DNA from: an uncultured Collinsella sp.
Lineage (GTDB): Bacteria > Actinomycetota > Coriobacteriia > Coriobacteriales > Coriobacteriaceae
Assembly (NCBI GenBank): GCA_958370785.1
Contig: CATXKN010000010.1
Location: forward strand, 24,236-88,235
DNA length: 64,000 nucleotides
Direction of reading: 5' to 3'
Shown: positions 7,446 to 16,030 of the stretch, piece by piece
Position numbering within the stretch: position 1 is the first letter of the stretch
How the letters are laid out: the number at the start of each line of letters is the position of its first letter
Made by a program: the position numbers and the translations under genes
Notes under the pieces: generated by a model
What the model was told of the DNA's origin: nothing
Database searches by the model: none
What the model saw: only the letters and a program-made list of their open reading frames with translations

Positions 7446-10400
7446 TTCAGCGTAGAGGAGCTCTTGGCCGTAATCCCTCTGTCCGCACGCAGAAAAACGA
7501 CCCCGTCATTTTGCATGTACCGTTTAACAAACGGTCGTACCTCCCCTCCGCAACACGATTCCAGGGCACCTTTGACGTCCTCGCAGCTGTCTCCGCAAAA
7601 GACGTTAGCCTCCGATAGAAAGGTCGTTATTCTGGAAGGAGCCTCGCAGCTGCTGTCTTCGGTCAACTGTGGGTAGTCAATCCCGGGCTTGAGGATAATC
7701 CCGGGTGCTCCGGAATAAATTGAGAGAAGGCAAGCCTCATCCGCCCTGTTCACCTTATCGATAAGCTTGGCGAAGCAATCCCGAATCACATCGTTTCCCG
7801 GGAAAGCGCGCAACCAGCGGCCGAGAACCTTTTCTAGCAAGATACGCTCATACGAGCGGAGATCTGCCAGCCTTTCGCACACGCGCTCTCTCATACTATC
7901 CAAACGCAACCCGCCCCAGGCGATTCCCCGCACAGCGTTTTCTGTCCTATGCGGGTCCTCAGGGAGGATGGAATCGAGCAGGATGTCTGACACAAGCTCG
8001 GGCAACGATTCTGGTTCGGGCAAACCGGGCGTTCTCTTTTTCAAAGCAGTCAGATGGCACTTGCCATTGCAGGTCATCCACCTTCGCTTGCTGTCGCACT
8101 CGAGCTCAAATATTACCTTGAAAAAAGCCGGGTTTCTCACCCTCGCTCTTACCATAATTGCGTGCATGATATCGTTTGGGGCAGCTCCAAAGCCGTATCT
8201 TTCTAGCCCGCGGTTCTTCCGCGATAGCAGTTTGAAAAAGAACTCGTCATCCGAGTAGCTCGCGATGCCGTCAATCAGTTCGGTTATAGATGTAGAGAAA
8301 TGAACCCATCCCTCTTCGCAAAGAGCAGCACCACGCGTTTCCACAAGGCTGTTAAAAACCTCACATTTATCTTGCCCACGAACGATCAACTCCGAGCAAG
8401 CACCGGCAACAGGCTCCCAATTCCAGCGATCAATCTCTTGGCGAAACGCGACGTCTTTAACCTCTTCATCCGATAGGTCACTGAGATCTCGAGGGGCATC
8501 TGTGATGGGATTCTCAGCCTCAGATTTAAACGACTCGGTTCTTGGCGCGTCTTTGATGGCTCTCTCTATGTCAGAAACCTCGCTCTCGAAACCATCTCCG
8601 TATCCGAGTTCAACCGCCTTATTTCTGCATGTTTTAAGGCAGAAACGGAGTCCCTCTACATCCTCGGTCGAGCAACAAGACGAGTTCCCGAGCATGCCAG
8701 CAAAAACAGCCTGCACATCGCCTAAACACGCTGCGTTCGCCAGCAAAGACTTGAGTTGATGCTCGATAAGACTATGGTCATACCTATACTCCGGCTGCAG
8801 CGAGCGGATTCTTGACAATTGTGCGGGACCTTCACTCGCTGCCCAATCCGCCACCTTCTCCATCAGCACTCTAGACATCCTGTTGTCGCCCGATTGTGAT
8901 GCCGCATTGTCCAGCTCGAGCAAGTCAAAAGCTTGAGTTTCAGTTGCCATCCCGAAGTCGGAAAGCGTTTCGAAAGCCTCAACGAGATTGGACAAGGAGT
9001 AGTCCTTATGGTCGGTGAACCGAGCCGACCCAAAGAGGATAGCCTCATCGCAATGCATAGCAAGGTCTCGATCGCAAGAGACGAGCAAGGGCCTTAACAT
9101 GTCGTGAATCTCTATGGCATCCTGAGATGCAAGCAAAACTGATCCGTCCGGTCCGTATTCTTTCGAGAGATAGCGTCTAGGAATCTCGCTATCCATCGCC
9201 TGGAGATGTTCGAGCATCCTCAACTTTTCGCAGAGGGGCTTTCTAGAAAATATGAAGCCCTCTAGCTCTTTCTCCTCGAACGCTTTTGAACAAAGATCCA
9301 CGCCTTTCGTGGCAACGAATGCGATGTATGGCACGGCACATGTTTCCATAGTCAATAAGCCGGGCCAATGCGGAGCCTGTGCCCACTCCTCCAAAACGCG
9401 CGCCTCGCCGGTTCCTGGCAATATGGCCGCGTCGTGACCTACGGCATACCCGAGGCAGGCTGAGGCCCGCAACGTTCTGACAAGAGAAAGGTACTCTCTG
9501 TCGGAGCGATCCATCCAAGCGATCGACACGTCCATGTCCAGTGACATGGCATCGAAACCGACGCAGTCGGATTCATAACCGAAAATGAAGCTCTCTGCAA
9601 ACAAGCCGAGGGTGAAGCCCTCACTATAGACATTTCCTTCCCTATGGCACAGCAATGGCTTGGGTCTGCCGGCACTAGACACGCGCAGCCCCTCTGACAA
9701 GCACAAGGCATAGGCCATTGTGCCGATTTCGAGTTTAAACGAGTGAGCCGAAAGCTTTGAGAAGAATGCACGTTGCGCAGCGCGCGATGCCGGAAGTGCT
9801 CCGGTCAGTAAATCGCGCATCATGTTCGTAGCTGCCTCTACCGTGATCGAAAGCCCAGCGATCTTAGAAAGGTCGTCGTCTTCCAGTGAAGACTGCATTA
9901 ATAAACCCCTCACGAAGGCGTCCCGAAAACAGCACTGTAGATCATCCGCATCACCCCCGAGATCATCGGCGAACAGAAAATCGTCAAAATCGAGCCCACG
10001 AGTCGCGGCGAGACAGCCCCATGCGGACATCAGCATGGAATTACCGTCGTCTTGCCTTATGACTCCGTCTCCCTCATTGGGATCCGACAATAAACTCAAT
10101 GCCGTTAGAGGGGAGAGACCAGAGAACCAGATGCCGTACAGCTCATCGCTCTGCTCCGTGCATCCGGCGTCTTTAAGCAACCAGAGACATCTTTCGAGCG
10201 TCGTCGCGTACAGGTTGGCCGTCTCCTTGTTGAGGGGCGGAACCATGTAATCCATGCCCACCAATTCCTCGAAGTGCAGAAAGGGCCTGCGCTCGAGCCA
10301 ATACTCGAAGTGCTCATTTACCTGTGAAAGGGTCGAAAGAGCAAGTTGGACCCTAAGCACGTTTTCCATCTCTCCCGATTCACACGCCATTTCATATACC

Positions 10401-12538
10401 GTCTTCGCCTGCTCGCAGAGAAGGCTCCAAGGAACGCCATGGGCGACGGCGTCGATGACGTACGAAGTGTCAAATAGGCTAATGCATTCCTCAACTCGTC
10501 CAGAGGCGGCAAGCAACCGAATGGAATAACAAGACCGGACCACGTCAGCCTCCATCTCCAACGCGGCGTCAGCAAGGCAACCGGATACAAAACGAAGGTA
10601 TCCTTCCATACCGGGCTCCAAAGCCTTAGAACTTACGAAGAGCCTGAAATCGTTGTGAATAGGACGAGTTGACCCGTCAGCGCACTTTCTCAGCAAAGGA
10701 GAAAGAATGGCGATGTCCCGTGCCACCACGTACTCTCCCGAAAATGCATCAGGAAACGCATTGCACAGGAGCTTAGGATAGATCGCTCCGTCGAGGAGAT
10801 GCATCGACGAAGCGATGAGGCCCAACGCGTTCGATCCACTTCCGTGATGTCGCTGAATTTCATCATTGGCTTTCTGCCAGATAGACTCATAGTATTCCTC
10901 GACGTTTTCCGAAAGGCCTAATGACCGCAGCTTCTCAATGGCGTAGCCGCAATCCGTTTCACCGGCAATCGCGTGAACTGCATACACCACAGACAAGGTG
11001 TTCCCGTTGGTTATATTGATGATCTCATTGGAGAGGACGAGGGTCTCACGCTCTGAAAAGCCGGCCCTCTCCGTCAAGAGAGCAGTAACGTCATCAACGC
11101 CAATATTGGGAAGATGTTCTATCTCGACACCGACGTGCCCCTCCTTGAGCCATTGCGGGTAGGCGGAGTATAAATTAGCTGGCTGGCCGGAGACGAGAAT
11201 CTGTACGCCCTCTGGAATCGATTTTGGTGAGGGGAGGTGCTTCAAAAAAGTCAATCTACCCTTGGCCCGTGCGGCATGATCGATGCCGTCGATCACGAGA
11301 ATCGTCTTGCAGCCGCGCTTGGCTGAAAGCGATTTGGCTAGCCTTAAGACCTCACTCCGAAGTTCGTCATCGTTGCAAAGTTCGTTGAAAATAGGAATCT
11401 CCGGTTTATCCCCGGAAAGTTCAGGTGTATCACGAAGTTGGTTCAGTAAAGTGCCCCACAGTTCCCTTGGAGAGACGATACCCGCATCAGGTGAATAGCT
11501 AAAGTCATCGACATCCAAGGGCTTGAATGCATAGAACCTGAAGGGACGTGGGCTCATCCGCTCGCATAGGCAGCTGACCAGTCTCGTTTTACCGGAGCCG
11601 GGACTCCCATGGAGGAAAATGATCTTGCTATTGGACGATTGCAATCTGTCGCGCAAAAGTAAGCACTCGCGTTCCCTACTAGGGAAAACTGGTATAGGGA
11701 CGGGGACCTCAATTGGTCTCTCCATTGGATTTCGGTTAAGCTTGCAGACGCATTTCCGGGCGATCTCCGCACTAACCATATTGTCGCCCGCCGCAGTGGT
11801 CCATCTCCGGAGCTCGGCGGCAAGCAGGTCGAATACTCTGGAAGCCAGTTCTTCTGACCCTCCGCACACCTCATCCCTTAATCTACCCATTAGCTTGGTC
11901 TCTTCGTCGAGAAGCGACGGAGCGCCTGCCCTGATCGTTAGATTTCTCAGGAAAGGCACGATATCAGGTTCCTCAAGCTTTGTTGAGTCGGCGAATTCGT
12001 GCCACTGCATATCGAGGTCCGAGTCGGCGAAAGCGAGATCGGAATATGACAAGACAGACTCGAACTCTACGGACAGCTTGTCCCAGAACTCCCCAAGGGG
12101 AAGCCTCTTGTAAGGCTTTCCCATATACTCCGCATCTGTCTTATTTTTGCCCAGCGCACGATTCGTGTACAAAATAATTTCAGGGATTGCCCCTTCTTCA
12201 CGCGAAACCTGCTTCCATCCAGCAGCAAGAGAGGCAAGCAAGGATTTATTGGGCCCCCTTCCTTCACCCGATCCCTCCTCCGTCACCAACGATCCGAATG
12301 TCAGGTTGTTTGTGGTCGCTGTTGAAGCTTTTTTATGCTTCACCTGGACGCACACCATGGGAAGCCCATGCGACCGTCGGACAACGACGTCGTCAACCCC
12401 CTCCAAGCCGACTTCTTGAAAGGTCACGGACTCAATATCATCAATTCCGGCGAGCATAGAGATAACGTAGTCGAGACCGACATACCATTCGAACCAATAT
12501 GGGTCGCCTGCGCCAGGCTGGCAGTATTTCGACGACAA
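7250..12538 (-). CDS. Giant STAND NTPase with N-terminal PD-(D/E)XK nuclease-like domain (Avs/Cap4-like), frameshifted 3' end
   Basis: The in-frame product is 1762 aa; reconstructed length about 1959 aa. Residues about 12-130 look like a DUF4297/Cap4-type PD-(D/E)XK nuclease: YWFEWYVGLDY, then VDDVVV (Asp49/Asp50), then CVQVKHKK (Gln65, Lys67). A P-loop STAND ATPase follows: Walker A GSPGSGKT at 311-318 and Walker B TILVIDGID at 412-420. The remaining >1100 residues are mostly helical, as in sensor regions of antiviral STAND proteins. Start is TTG at 12538 with AAAGGATG upstream. The last ~74 residues of this frame (Ser/Arg-rich, ending NTSRPDCP) are out-of-frame translation after 7475. A caspase gene follows directly. 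The inferred role is a phage sensor whose nuclease and/or partner protease kills or arrests the infected cell; the ligand is unknown. If the frameshift is real, the locus may be inactive. Confidence 0.8.
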   Translation of the reverse strand: MSSKYCQPGAGDPYWFEWYVGLDYVISMLAGIDDIESVTFQEVGLEGVDDVVVRRSHGLPMVCVQVKHKKASTATTNNLTFGSLVTEEGSGEGRGPNKSLLASLAAGWKQVSREEGAIPEIILYTNRALGKNKTDAEYMGKPYKRLPLGEFWDKLSVEFESVLSYSDLAFADSDLDMQWHEFADSTKLEEPDIVPFLRNLTIRAGAPSLLDEETKLMGRLRDEVCGGSEELASRVFDLLAAELRRWTTAAGDNMVSAEIARKCVCKLNRNPMERPIEVPVPIPVFPSRERECLLLRDRLQSSNSKIIFLHGSPGSGKTRLVSCLCERMSPRPFRFYAFKPLDVDDFSYSPDAGIVSPRELWGTLLNQLRDTPELSGDKPEIPIFNELCNDDELRSEVLRLAKSLSAKRGCKTILVIDGIDHAARAKGRLTFLKHLPSPKSIPEGVQILVSGQPANLYSAYPQWLKEGHVGVEIEHLPNIGVDDVTALLTERAGFSERETLVLSNEIINITNGNTLSVVYAVHAIAGETDCGYAIEKLRSLGLSENVEEYYESIWQKANDEIQRHHGSGSNALGLIASSMHLLDGAIYPKLLCNAFPDAFSGEYVVARDIAILSPLLRKCADGSTRPIHNDFRLFVSSKALEPGMEGYLRFVSGCLADAALEMEADVVRSCYSIRLLAASGRVEECISLFDTSYVIDAVAHGVPWSLLCEQAKTVYEMACESGEMENVLRVQLALSTLSQVNEHFEYWLERRPFLHFEELVGMDYMVPPLNKETANLYATTLERCLWLLKDAGCTEQSDELYGIWFSGLSPLTALSLLSDPNEGDGVIRQDDGNSMLMSAWGCLAATRGLDFDDFLFADDLGGDADDLQCCFRDAFVRGLLMQSSLEDDDLSKIAGLSITVEAATNMMRDLLTGALPASRAAQRAFFSKLSAHSFKLEIGTMAYALCLSEGLRVSSAGRPKPLLCHREGNVYSEGFTLGLFAESFIFGYESDCVGFDAMSLDMDVSIAWMDRSDREYLSLVRTLRASACLGYAVGHDAAILPGTGEARVLEEWAQAPHWPGLLTMETCAVPYIAFVATKGVDLCSKAFEEKELEGFIFSRKPLCEKLRMLEHLQAMDSEIPRRYLSKEYGPDGSVLLASQDAIEIHDMLRPLLVSCDRDLAMHCDEAILFGSARFTDHKDYSLSNLVEAFETLSDFGMATETQAFDLLELDNAASQSGDNRMSRVLMEKVADWAASEGPAQLSRIRSLQPEYRYDHSLIEHQLKSLLANAACLGDVQAVFAGMLGNSSCCSTEDVEGLRFCLKTCRNKAVELGYGDGFESEVSDIERAIKDAPRTESFKSEAENPITDAPRDLSDLSDEEVKDVAFRQEIDRWNWEPVAGACSELIVRGQDKCEVFNSLVETRGAALCEEGWVHFSTSITELIDGIASYSDDEFFFKLLSRKNRGLERYGFGAAPNDIMHAIMVRARVRNPAFFKVIFELECDSKRRWMTCNGKCHLTALKKRTPGLPEPESLPELVSDILLDSILPEDPHRTENAVRGIAWGGLRLDSMRERVCERLADLRSYERILLEKVLGRWLRAFPGNDVIRDCFAKLIDKVNRADEACLLSIYSGAPGIILKPGIDYPQLTEDSSCEAPSRITTFLSEANVFCGDSCEDVKGALESCCGGEVRPFVKRYMQNDGVVFLRADRGITAKSSSTLKCAMGVGRPFRAALPLRSLWTLLTYGASRIFPFLRTRWHSGCQRLSSYSRLELLKKQNTSRPDCP

Positions 12539-12596
12539 TTCTCATCCTTTCATGCACACCCCCCATTGAACGCAAATAGCGACATCAGAGGTTTAA

Positions 12597-12618
12597 AGAT
12601 TGCATTGCAATGCAATCT
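12597..12618. promoter_or_regulatory. Perfect 22-bp palindrome upstream of the STAND gene
   Basis: The sequence is a perfect palindrome with half-site AGATTGCATTG, 59 bp upstream of the TTG start of the giant STAND gene, within its presumed promoter region. It has no T-tract, so an operator is more likely than a terminator. No regulator gene is adjacent. Confidence 0.45.
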
Positions 12619-12770
12619 CAGAAGAGTAGGAATTATTCATATCGTTGGACTTGTACCCTCGTCTCTTTGATGGCACGCAATTACGCGTTGAAATTTGTCA
12701 GTTCAAATCCATCAGAGCACACGCTTCGAATAGATTAATAATCGATCGTTTTAAAATCGAAGTCGAAAGT

Positions 12771-12812
12771 AAAAAGCGGGCGAGTATCGGCGTTAACCGA
12801 TACTCGCCCGCT
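12771..12812 (-). terminator. Terminator of the exopolysaccharide operon
   Basis: A 16-bp perfect stem (12775-12790 with 12797-12812) and 6-nt loop is followed on the minus strand by TTTTTAC. It lies about 60 bp past the ugd stop codon and separates the operon from the defence island. Confidence 0.9.
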
Positions 12813-12873
12813 CTCGATGCAGTTAACCTAGCGAATGGCTAAAGCAGCCCAACTTGGGAAAGTCTCCTCTCCC

Positions 12874-14133
12874 CTAGTCCCGCTTAAACAGATCCCTTGT
12901 GTACACCTTGTCCGCCACGTCCGCGAGCTCGTCGCTCCAGCGGTTGGCCACGATCACGTCGCATCCGGCCTTGAAGGCCTCCAGGTCGTGGGTCACCTCG
13001 GAGCCGAAGAACTCCGGCGCGTCCAGCGTGGGCTCGTAGACCACCACGGGCACGCCCTTGGCCTTCACGCGCTTCATGACGCCCTGGATGGAGCTAGCGC
13101 GGAAGTTGTCGGAGTTGGACTTCATCGTCAGGCGATAGACGCCAACGACCGGCTTCTCCTTGCCGGCGTAGACGCGGTCCCACACCATCTGCAGCACCTC
13201 GTCTGCCACGAAGTCCTTGCGGGTGCGGTTGGCGTCCACGATGGCCTCGATCAGGTTCTGGGGCACGTCCCTGTAGTTGGCCAGCAGCTGCTTGGTGTCC
13301 TTGGGCAGGCAGTAGCCGCCGTAGCCGAAGCTGGGGTTGTTGTAGTGGCTGCCGATGCGCGGCTCCAGGCACACGCCGTCGATGACGTCGCGGGTATTGA
13401 GGCCGCGGACCTCGCAGTAGGTGTCGAGCTCGTTGAAGTAGGCCACGCGCAGCGCCAGGTAGGTGTTTGCGAAGAGCTTGACGGCCTCGGCCTCGGTGGT
13501 GCCCAGCACGAGCTCCGGGATGCCGATGGTTCCGTCGGCGTTAACGCGTTCGAGCTCGGCGGGGTCGGCGCCCTGGGCGAGCAGGCGTGCGAAACGCTCG
13601 GCAGCCGCGACGGCATTAGCATCGTCTTTAGGCGCGCCCACCACGATGCGGCTGGGGTGCAGGTTGTCGTATAGCGCCTTGCTCTCGCGAAGGAACTCAG
13701 GGCTGAAGAAGATCTTGTCGTCACCCAGCCTCTCGCGCAGGCCCGCGGTGTAGCCGACGGGGATGGTCGACTTGATGACGATCCAGGCGTCCGGGTTCAC
13801 CGAGCGCACTGCGGCAATGGCGGCCTCGACGGAGCTCGTGTCGAAGAAGTTCCTGTCCGAGTCGTAGTTGGTGGGCGTGGCGATGACAGCGTAGTCGGCG
13901 CCCGTGTAGGCCTCGGCCACGTCGACCGTGGCGTGCAGGTCGAGCTCGCGCTCCCCCGCTTTAGCCTCCGCCAGGAAGCGCTCGATCTCGTCGTCCTGGA
14001 TGGGCGACTCGTAGTTGTTGATCTTCTCGACCTTCTCGGGCACGATGTCCAGCGCGTGGACCTCGTTGTGCTGCGAGAGCAGGACGGCGAGGGATAGGCC
14101 GACGTAGCCGGTACCGGCGACAGCGATCTTCAT
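12874..14133 (-). CDS. ugd: UDP-glucose 6-dehydrogenase
   Basis: 419 aa from the ATG at 14133, with GGAG 6 nt upstream; a frame extension to a TTG at 14145 is less likely. It oxidises UDP-glucose to UDP-glucuronate with 2 NAD+ in the cytoplasm. N-terminal Rossmann motif AGTGYVG, catalytic Cys in GYGGYCLPKDTK, and a C-terminal UDP-binding domain (GVYRLTMKSNSDNFR, VVVYEP) are visible. It is the last gene of the EPS operon and supplies substrate for the UDP-glucuronate 4-epimerase encoded just upstream. A terminator-like hairpin lies in the gap between them, so its expression may depend on antitermination or on its own promoter. Confidence 0.95.
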   Translation of the reverse strand: MKIAVAGTGYVGLSLAVLLSQHNEVHALDIVPEKVEKINNYESPIQDDEIERFLAEAKAGERELDLHATVDVAEAYTGADYAVIATPTNYDSDRNFFDTSSVEAAIAAVRSVNPDAWIVIKSTIPVGYTAGLRERLGDDKIFFSPEFLRESKALYDNLHPSRIVVGAPKDDANAVAAAERFARLLAQGADPAELERVNADGTIGIPELVLGTTEAEAVKLFANTYLALRVAYFNELDTYCEVRGLNTRDVIDGVCLEPRIGSHYNNPSFGYGGYCLPKDTKQLLANYRDVPQNLIEAIVDANRTRKDFVADEVLQMVWDRVYAGKEKPVVGVYRLTMKSNSDNFRASSIQGVMKRVKAKGVPVVVYEPTLDAPEFFGSEVTHDLEAFKAGCDVIVANRWSDELADVADKVYTRDLFKRD

Positions 14134-14170
14134 GTCATTCTCCAATTGTCAAAGAGCAATAATTCGCACG

Positions 14171-14196
14171 AAAAATGGCCCCTGTTACAGGGCCAT
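14171..14196 (-). terminator. Terminator-like hairpin inside the EPS operon, before ugd
   Basis: On the minus strand ATGGCCC pairs with GGGCCAT (8-nt loop) and is followed directly by TTTTT. It lies between the epimerase stop (14203) and the ugd SD. It would stop most transcripts unless read through by a modified polymerase, which fits the LoaP-like antiterminator at the head of the operon. Confidence 0.6.
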
Positions 14197-14202
14197 GATT
14201 TT

Positions 14203-15243
14203 CTAAATGTTGTAGTAGTGCTTATACCACTTGGCGAAGGCCCTCAGGCCGTCCTCGAGCGGCGTCGCGGGCTTGTAGCCCAGGTCGCGCTGGAGCGCCG
14301 TGGTGTCGGCATAGGTGACGGGAACGTCGCCGGGCTGCATCGGCACGAGTTGCTTGTGGGCCTCGAAGTCGTAGTCCACAGGCAGCACGCCCTCCTCCAC
14401 CAGCACGCGCTGCAGCGTGTCGACGAAGTCGAGCAGGTTCTCGGGGTGCGAGTTGCCGATGTTGTAGACGCGGTGCGCGGCGAGCGGCAGCCCGTCCTCG
14501 CCCATCTTCACCTCGGGGGCGGCGTCCATGACGCGCTTCACTCCCTCGACGATGTCGTCAACGTAGGTGAAGTCGCGGCGGCAGTCGCCCATGTTGAAGA
14601 TCTTGATCGTGTCGCCGCGGCGCAGCTTCTCGGTGAAGCCGAAGTAGGCCATGTCGGGCCTGCCCATGGGGCCGTACACGGTGAAGAAGCGCAAGCCGGT
14701 CGCGGGGATGGAGTAAAGCTTGGAGTAGGCGGCGGCCATGAGCTCGTTGGACTTCTTGGTGGCGGCGTAGAGCGACACCGGAGAGTCGACGCGGTCCTCC
14801 TCGGAGAACGGCACCTTCTTGTTGCCGCCGTAGACGGAGCTGGAGCTGGCGTAGACCAGGTGCTTCACAGGGTGGTGGCGGCAGCCCTCGAGGATATTAA
14901 AGAAGCCGACGAGGTTGCTCTCGAGGTAGGCGCGCGGGTTCTCGATGGAGTAGCGGACACCGGCCTGGGCGGCGAGGTTCACCACGACATCGAAGCCGTT
15001 CTCGGCGAACAGCCGCTCGATGAGGGCGGCATCGCACAGGTCGCCGCGAACGAAGGTGAAGCGGCCCTCGGTATCAGCCTCTGCAAGCATGCGCAGGCGC
15101 GCATGCTTGATGCCAGGGTCGTAGTAGCTGTTGAGGTTGTCGAGGCCGACGATCGCGTCATCGGTCTCCGCGAGCAGCTTCTTGACGAGGAACGCGCCGA
15201 TAAAACCGGCGGCTCCTGTGACGAGCACTTTTCTAGTTGCCAT
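14203..15243 (-). CDS. NAD-dependent UDP-glucuronate 4-epimerase family protein
   Basis: 346 aa, extended SDR family. TGAAGFIGAFLVKKL near residue 10 is the NAD-binding glycine motif. YASSSSVYGGNKKVPFSEED and SLYAATKKSNE (YxxxK) form the active site. The signature LDNLNSYYDPGIKHARL matches UDP-glucuronate 4-epimerases (CapI/LspL type), giving UDP-galacturonate. SD TTAGGAG precedes the ATG at 15243. With ugd downstream it completes UDP-Glc to UDP-GlcA to UDP-GalA for the exopolysaccharide. Exact substrate is inferred from family and neighbour. Confidence 0.9.
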   Translation of the reverse strand: MATRKVLVTGAAGFIGAFLVKKLLAETDDAIVGLDNLNSYYDPGIKHARLRMLAEADTEGRFTFVRGDLCDAALIERLFAENGFDVVVNLAAQAGVRYSIENPRAYLESNLVGFFNILEGCRHHPVKHLVYASSSSVYGGNKKVPFSEEDRVDSPVSLYAATKKSNELMAAAYSKLYSIPATGLRFFTVYGPMGRPDMAYFGFTEKLRRGDTIKIFNMGDCRRDFTYVDDIVEGVKRVMDAAPEVKMGEDGLPLAAHRVYNIGNSHPENLLDFVDTLQRVLVEEGVLPVDYDFEAHKQLVPMQPGDVPVTYADTTALQRDLGYKPATPLEDGLRAFAKWYKHYYNI

Positions 15244-15269
15244 ATCAATCTCCTAAATAATGAAAGCGT

Positions 15270-15803
15270 CTAAAGGTCAACTTTTCGGTTGATATATCCC
15301 TCCGTCGCATTCTCACGAGGAATAACGCGGCACGGATTGCCCAAGACAACGGAATGGCTGGGAATATCGCAGTTCACATATGCCCCGGGGGCGATGAGGA
15401 CGTCGTCGCCGACGTTAATACCCCCGACAACGGTGGCGTTTACGCCGACCCACACGCAGTCTCCCAATACTGGCGCGCCTTTTCTCTTACCACGGTTCTC
15501 TTGCCCTATCGTCACGCCCTTGTGCAGGTTGCAGTTCGCACCAATGACAGCGGCCTCATTCACTGTGATGTTAAAGGCGTGCCCAAGGTAAAGCCCTGGT
15601 CCAATCTGAGTGGTCCTGGGAATTTCCAAACCATACCTCTCACGCATTCGACGAATCATTAGTCTCCAAATCGGATTATTGGACCTCTGCGCTCTGCGCA
15701 ATAGCCAAATAAATCTCATAGCGTGCTCAGACCAAAAGGTGGAACCAGATGGATATCTGCACAAATCGCGACAGCCCCCCCCCGAGCATTTTTCAGTCGC
15801 CAA
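15270..15803 (-). CDS. Serine acetyltransferase-like sugar O-acetyltransferase (left-handed beta-helix), with G9 tract
   Basis: 177 aa from a TTG at 15803 with GGGGAGGGG upstream. The N-terminus resembles CysE-type EPS acetyltransferases (CRDLCRYPSG, then MRFIWLLRRAQ). The rest is hexapeptide-repeat sequence (IGPGLYLGHAFNITVNEAAVIGANCNLHKGVTIGQ, given here in part) with the HKGVTIG and GDCVWVGVNATVVGG strands typical of acetyl-CoA transferases. It probably O-acetylates an EPS sugar. A run of nine G (15775-15783) lies 21 nt after the start. With nine, the TTG frame is intact; a change of one base would break it, and eight or eleven would put a nearby ATG (15789) in frame instead. Confidence 0.8.
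   Translation of the reverse strand: MATEKCSGGGCRDLCRYPSGSTFWSEHAMRFIWLLRRAQRSNNPIWRLMIRRMRERYGLEIPRTTQIGPGLYLGHAFNITVNEAAVIGANCNLHKGVTIGQENRGKRKGAPVLGDCVWVGVNATVVGGINVGDDVLIAPGAYVNCDIPSHSVVLGNPCRVIPRENATEGYINRKVDL
15775..15783 (-). repeat. Homopolymeric G9 tract in the acetyltransferase 5' end
   Basis: Nine consecutive C on the plus strand (G on the coding strand) within codons 7-10. Tracts of this length are prone to slipped-strand mispairing, so this is a candidate phase-variation switch for O-acetylation. Confidence 0.6.
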
Positions 15804-15854
15804 TGTTAACCCCTCCCCAACGATTTACAGATCTTCAAAAAAGATAATGTCCAA

Positions 15855-16022
15855 CTATGCGAAAAGAAATATTTCTTCAGATGACAACGAGACAGCTCTT
15901 AACGAACTAAAGTCGTATAGCGTATTGCAATTTGCAGCCACAAAATGCCTTTTCGCCACGACACCGACAGAAGTTGATACTCCAACGGCACCCAATACAC
16001 TTTGGTAGATTCCGATCTGATG
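15855..16022 (-). pseudogene. Possible remnant of a flippase/polysaccharide membrane protein gene
   Basis: Between the SDR gene and the acetyltransferase gene, one minus-strand frame is open for 55 codons without a good start. It reads like a membrane-protein C-terminus (GIYQSVLGAVGVSTSVGVVAKRH in part, then LYDFSSLRAVSLSS). The pattern resembles Wzx/MATE-type transporters, but the fragment is short and there is no SD. It may be a relic of a recombined EPS gene, or chance. Confidence 0.25.
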
Positions 16023-16030
16023 TTATGAAA

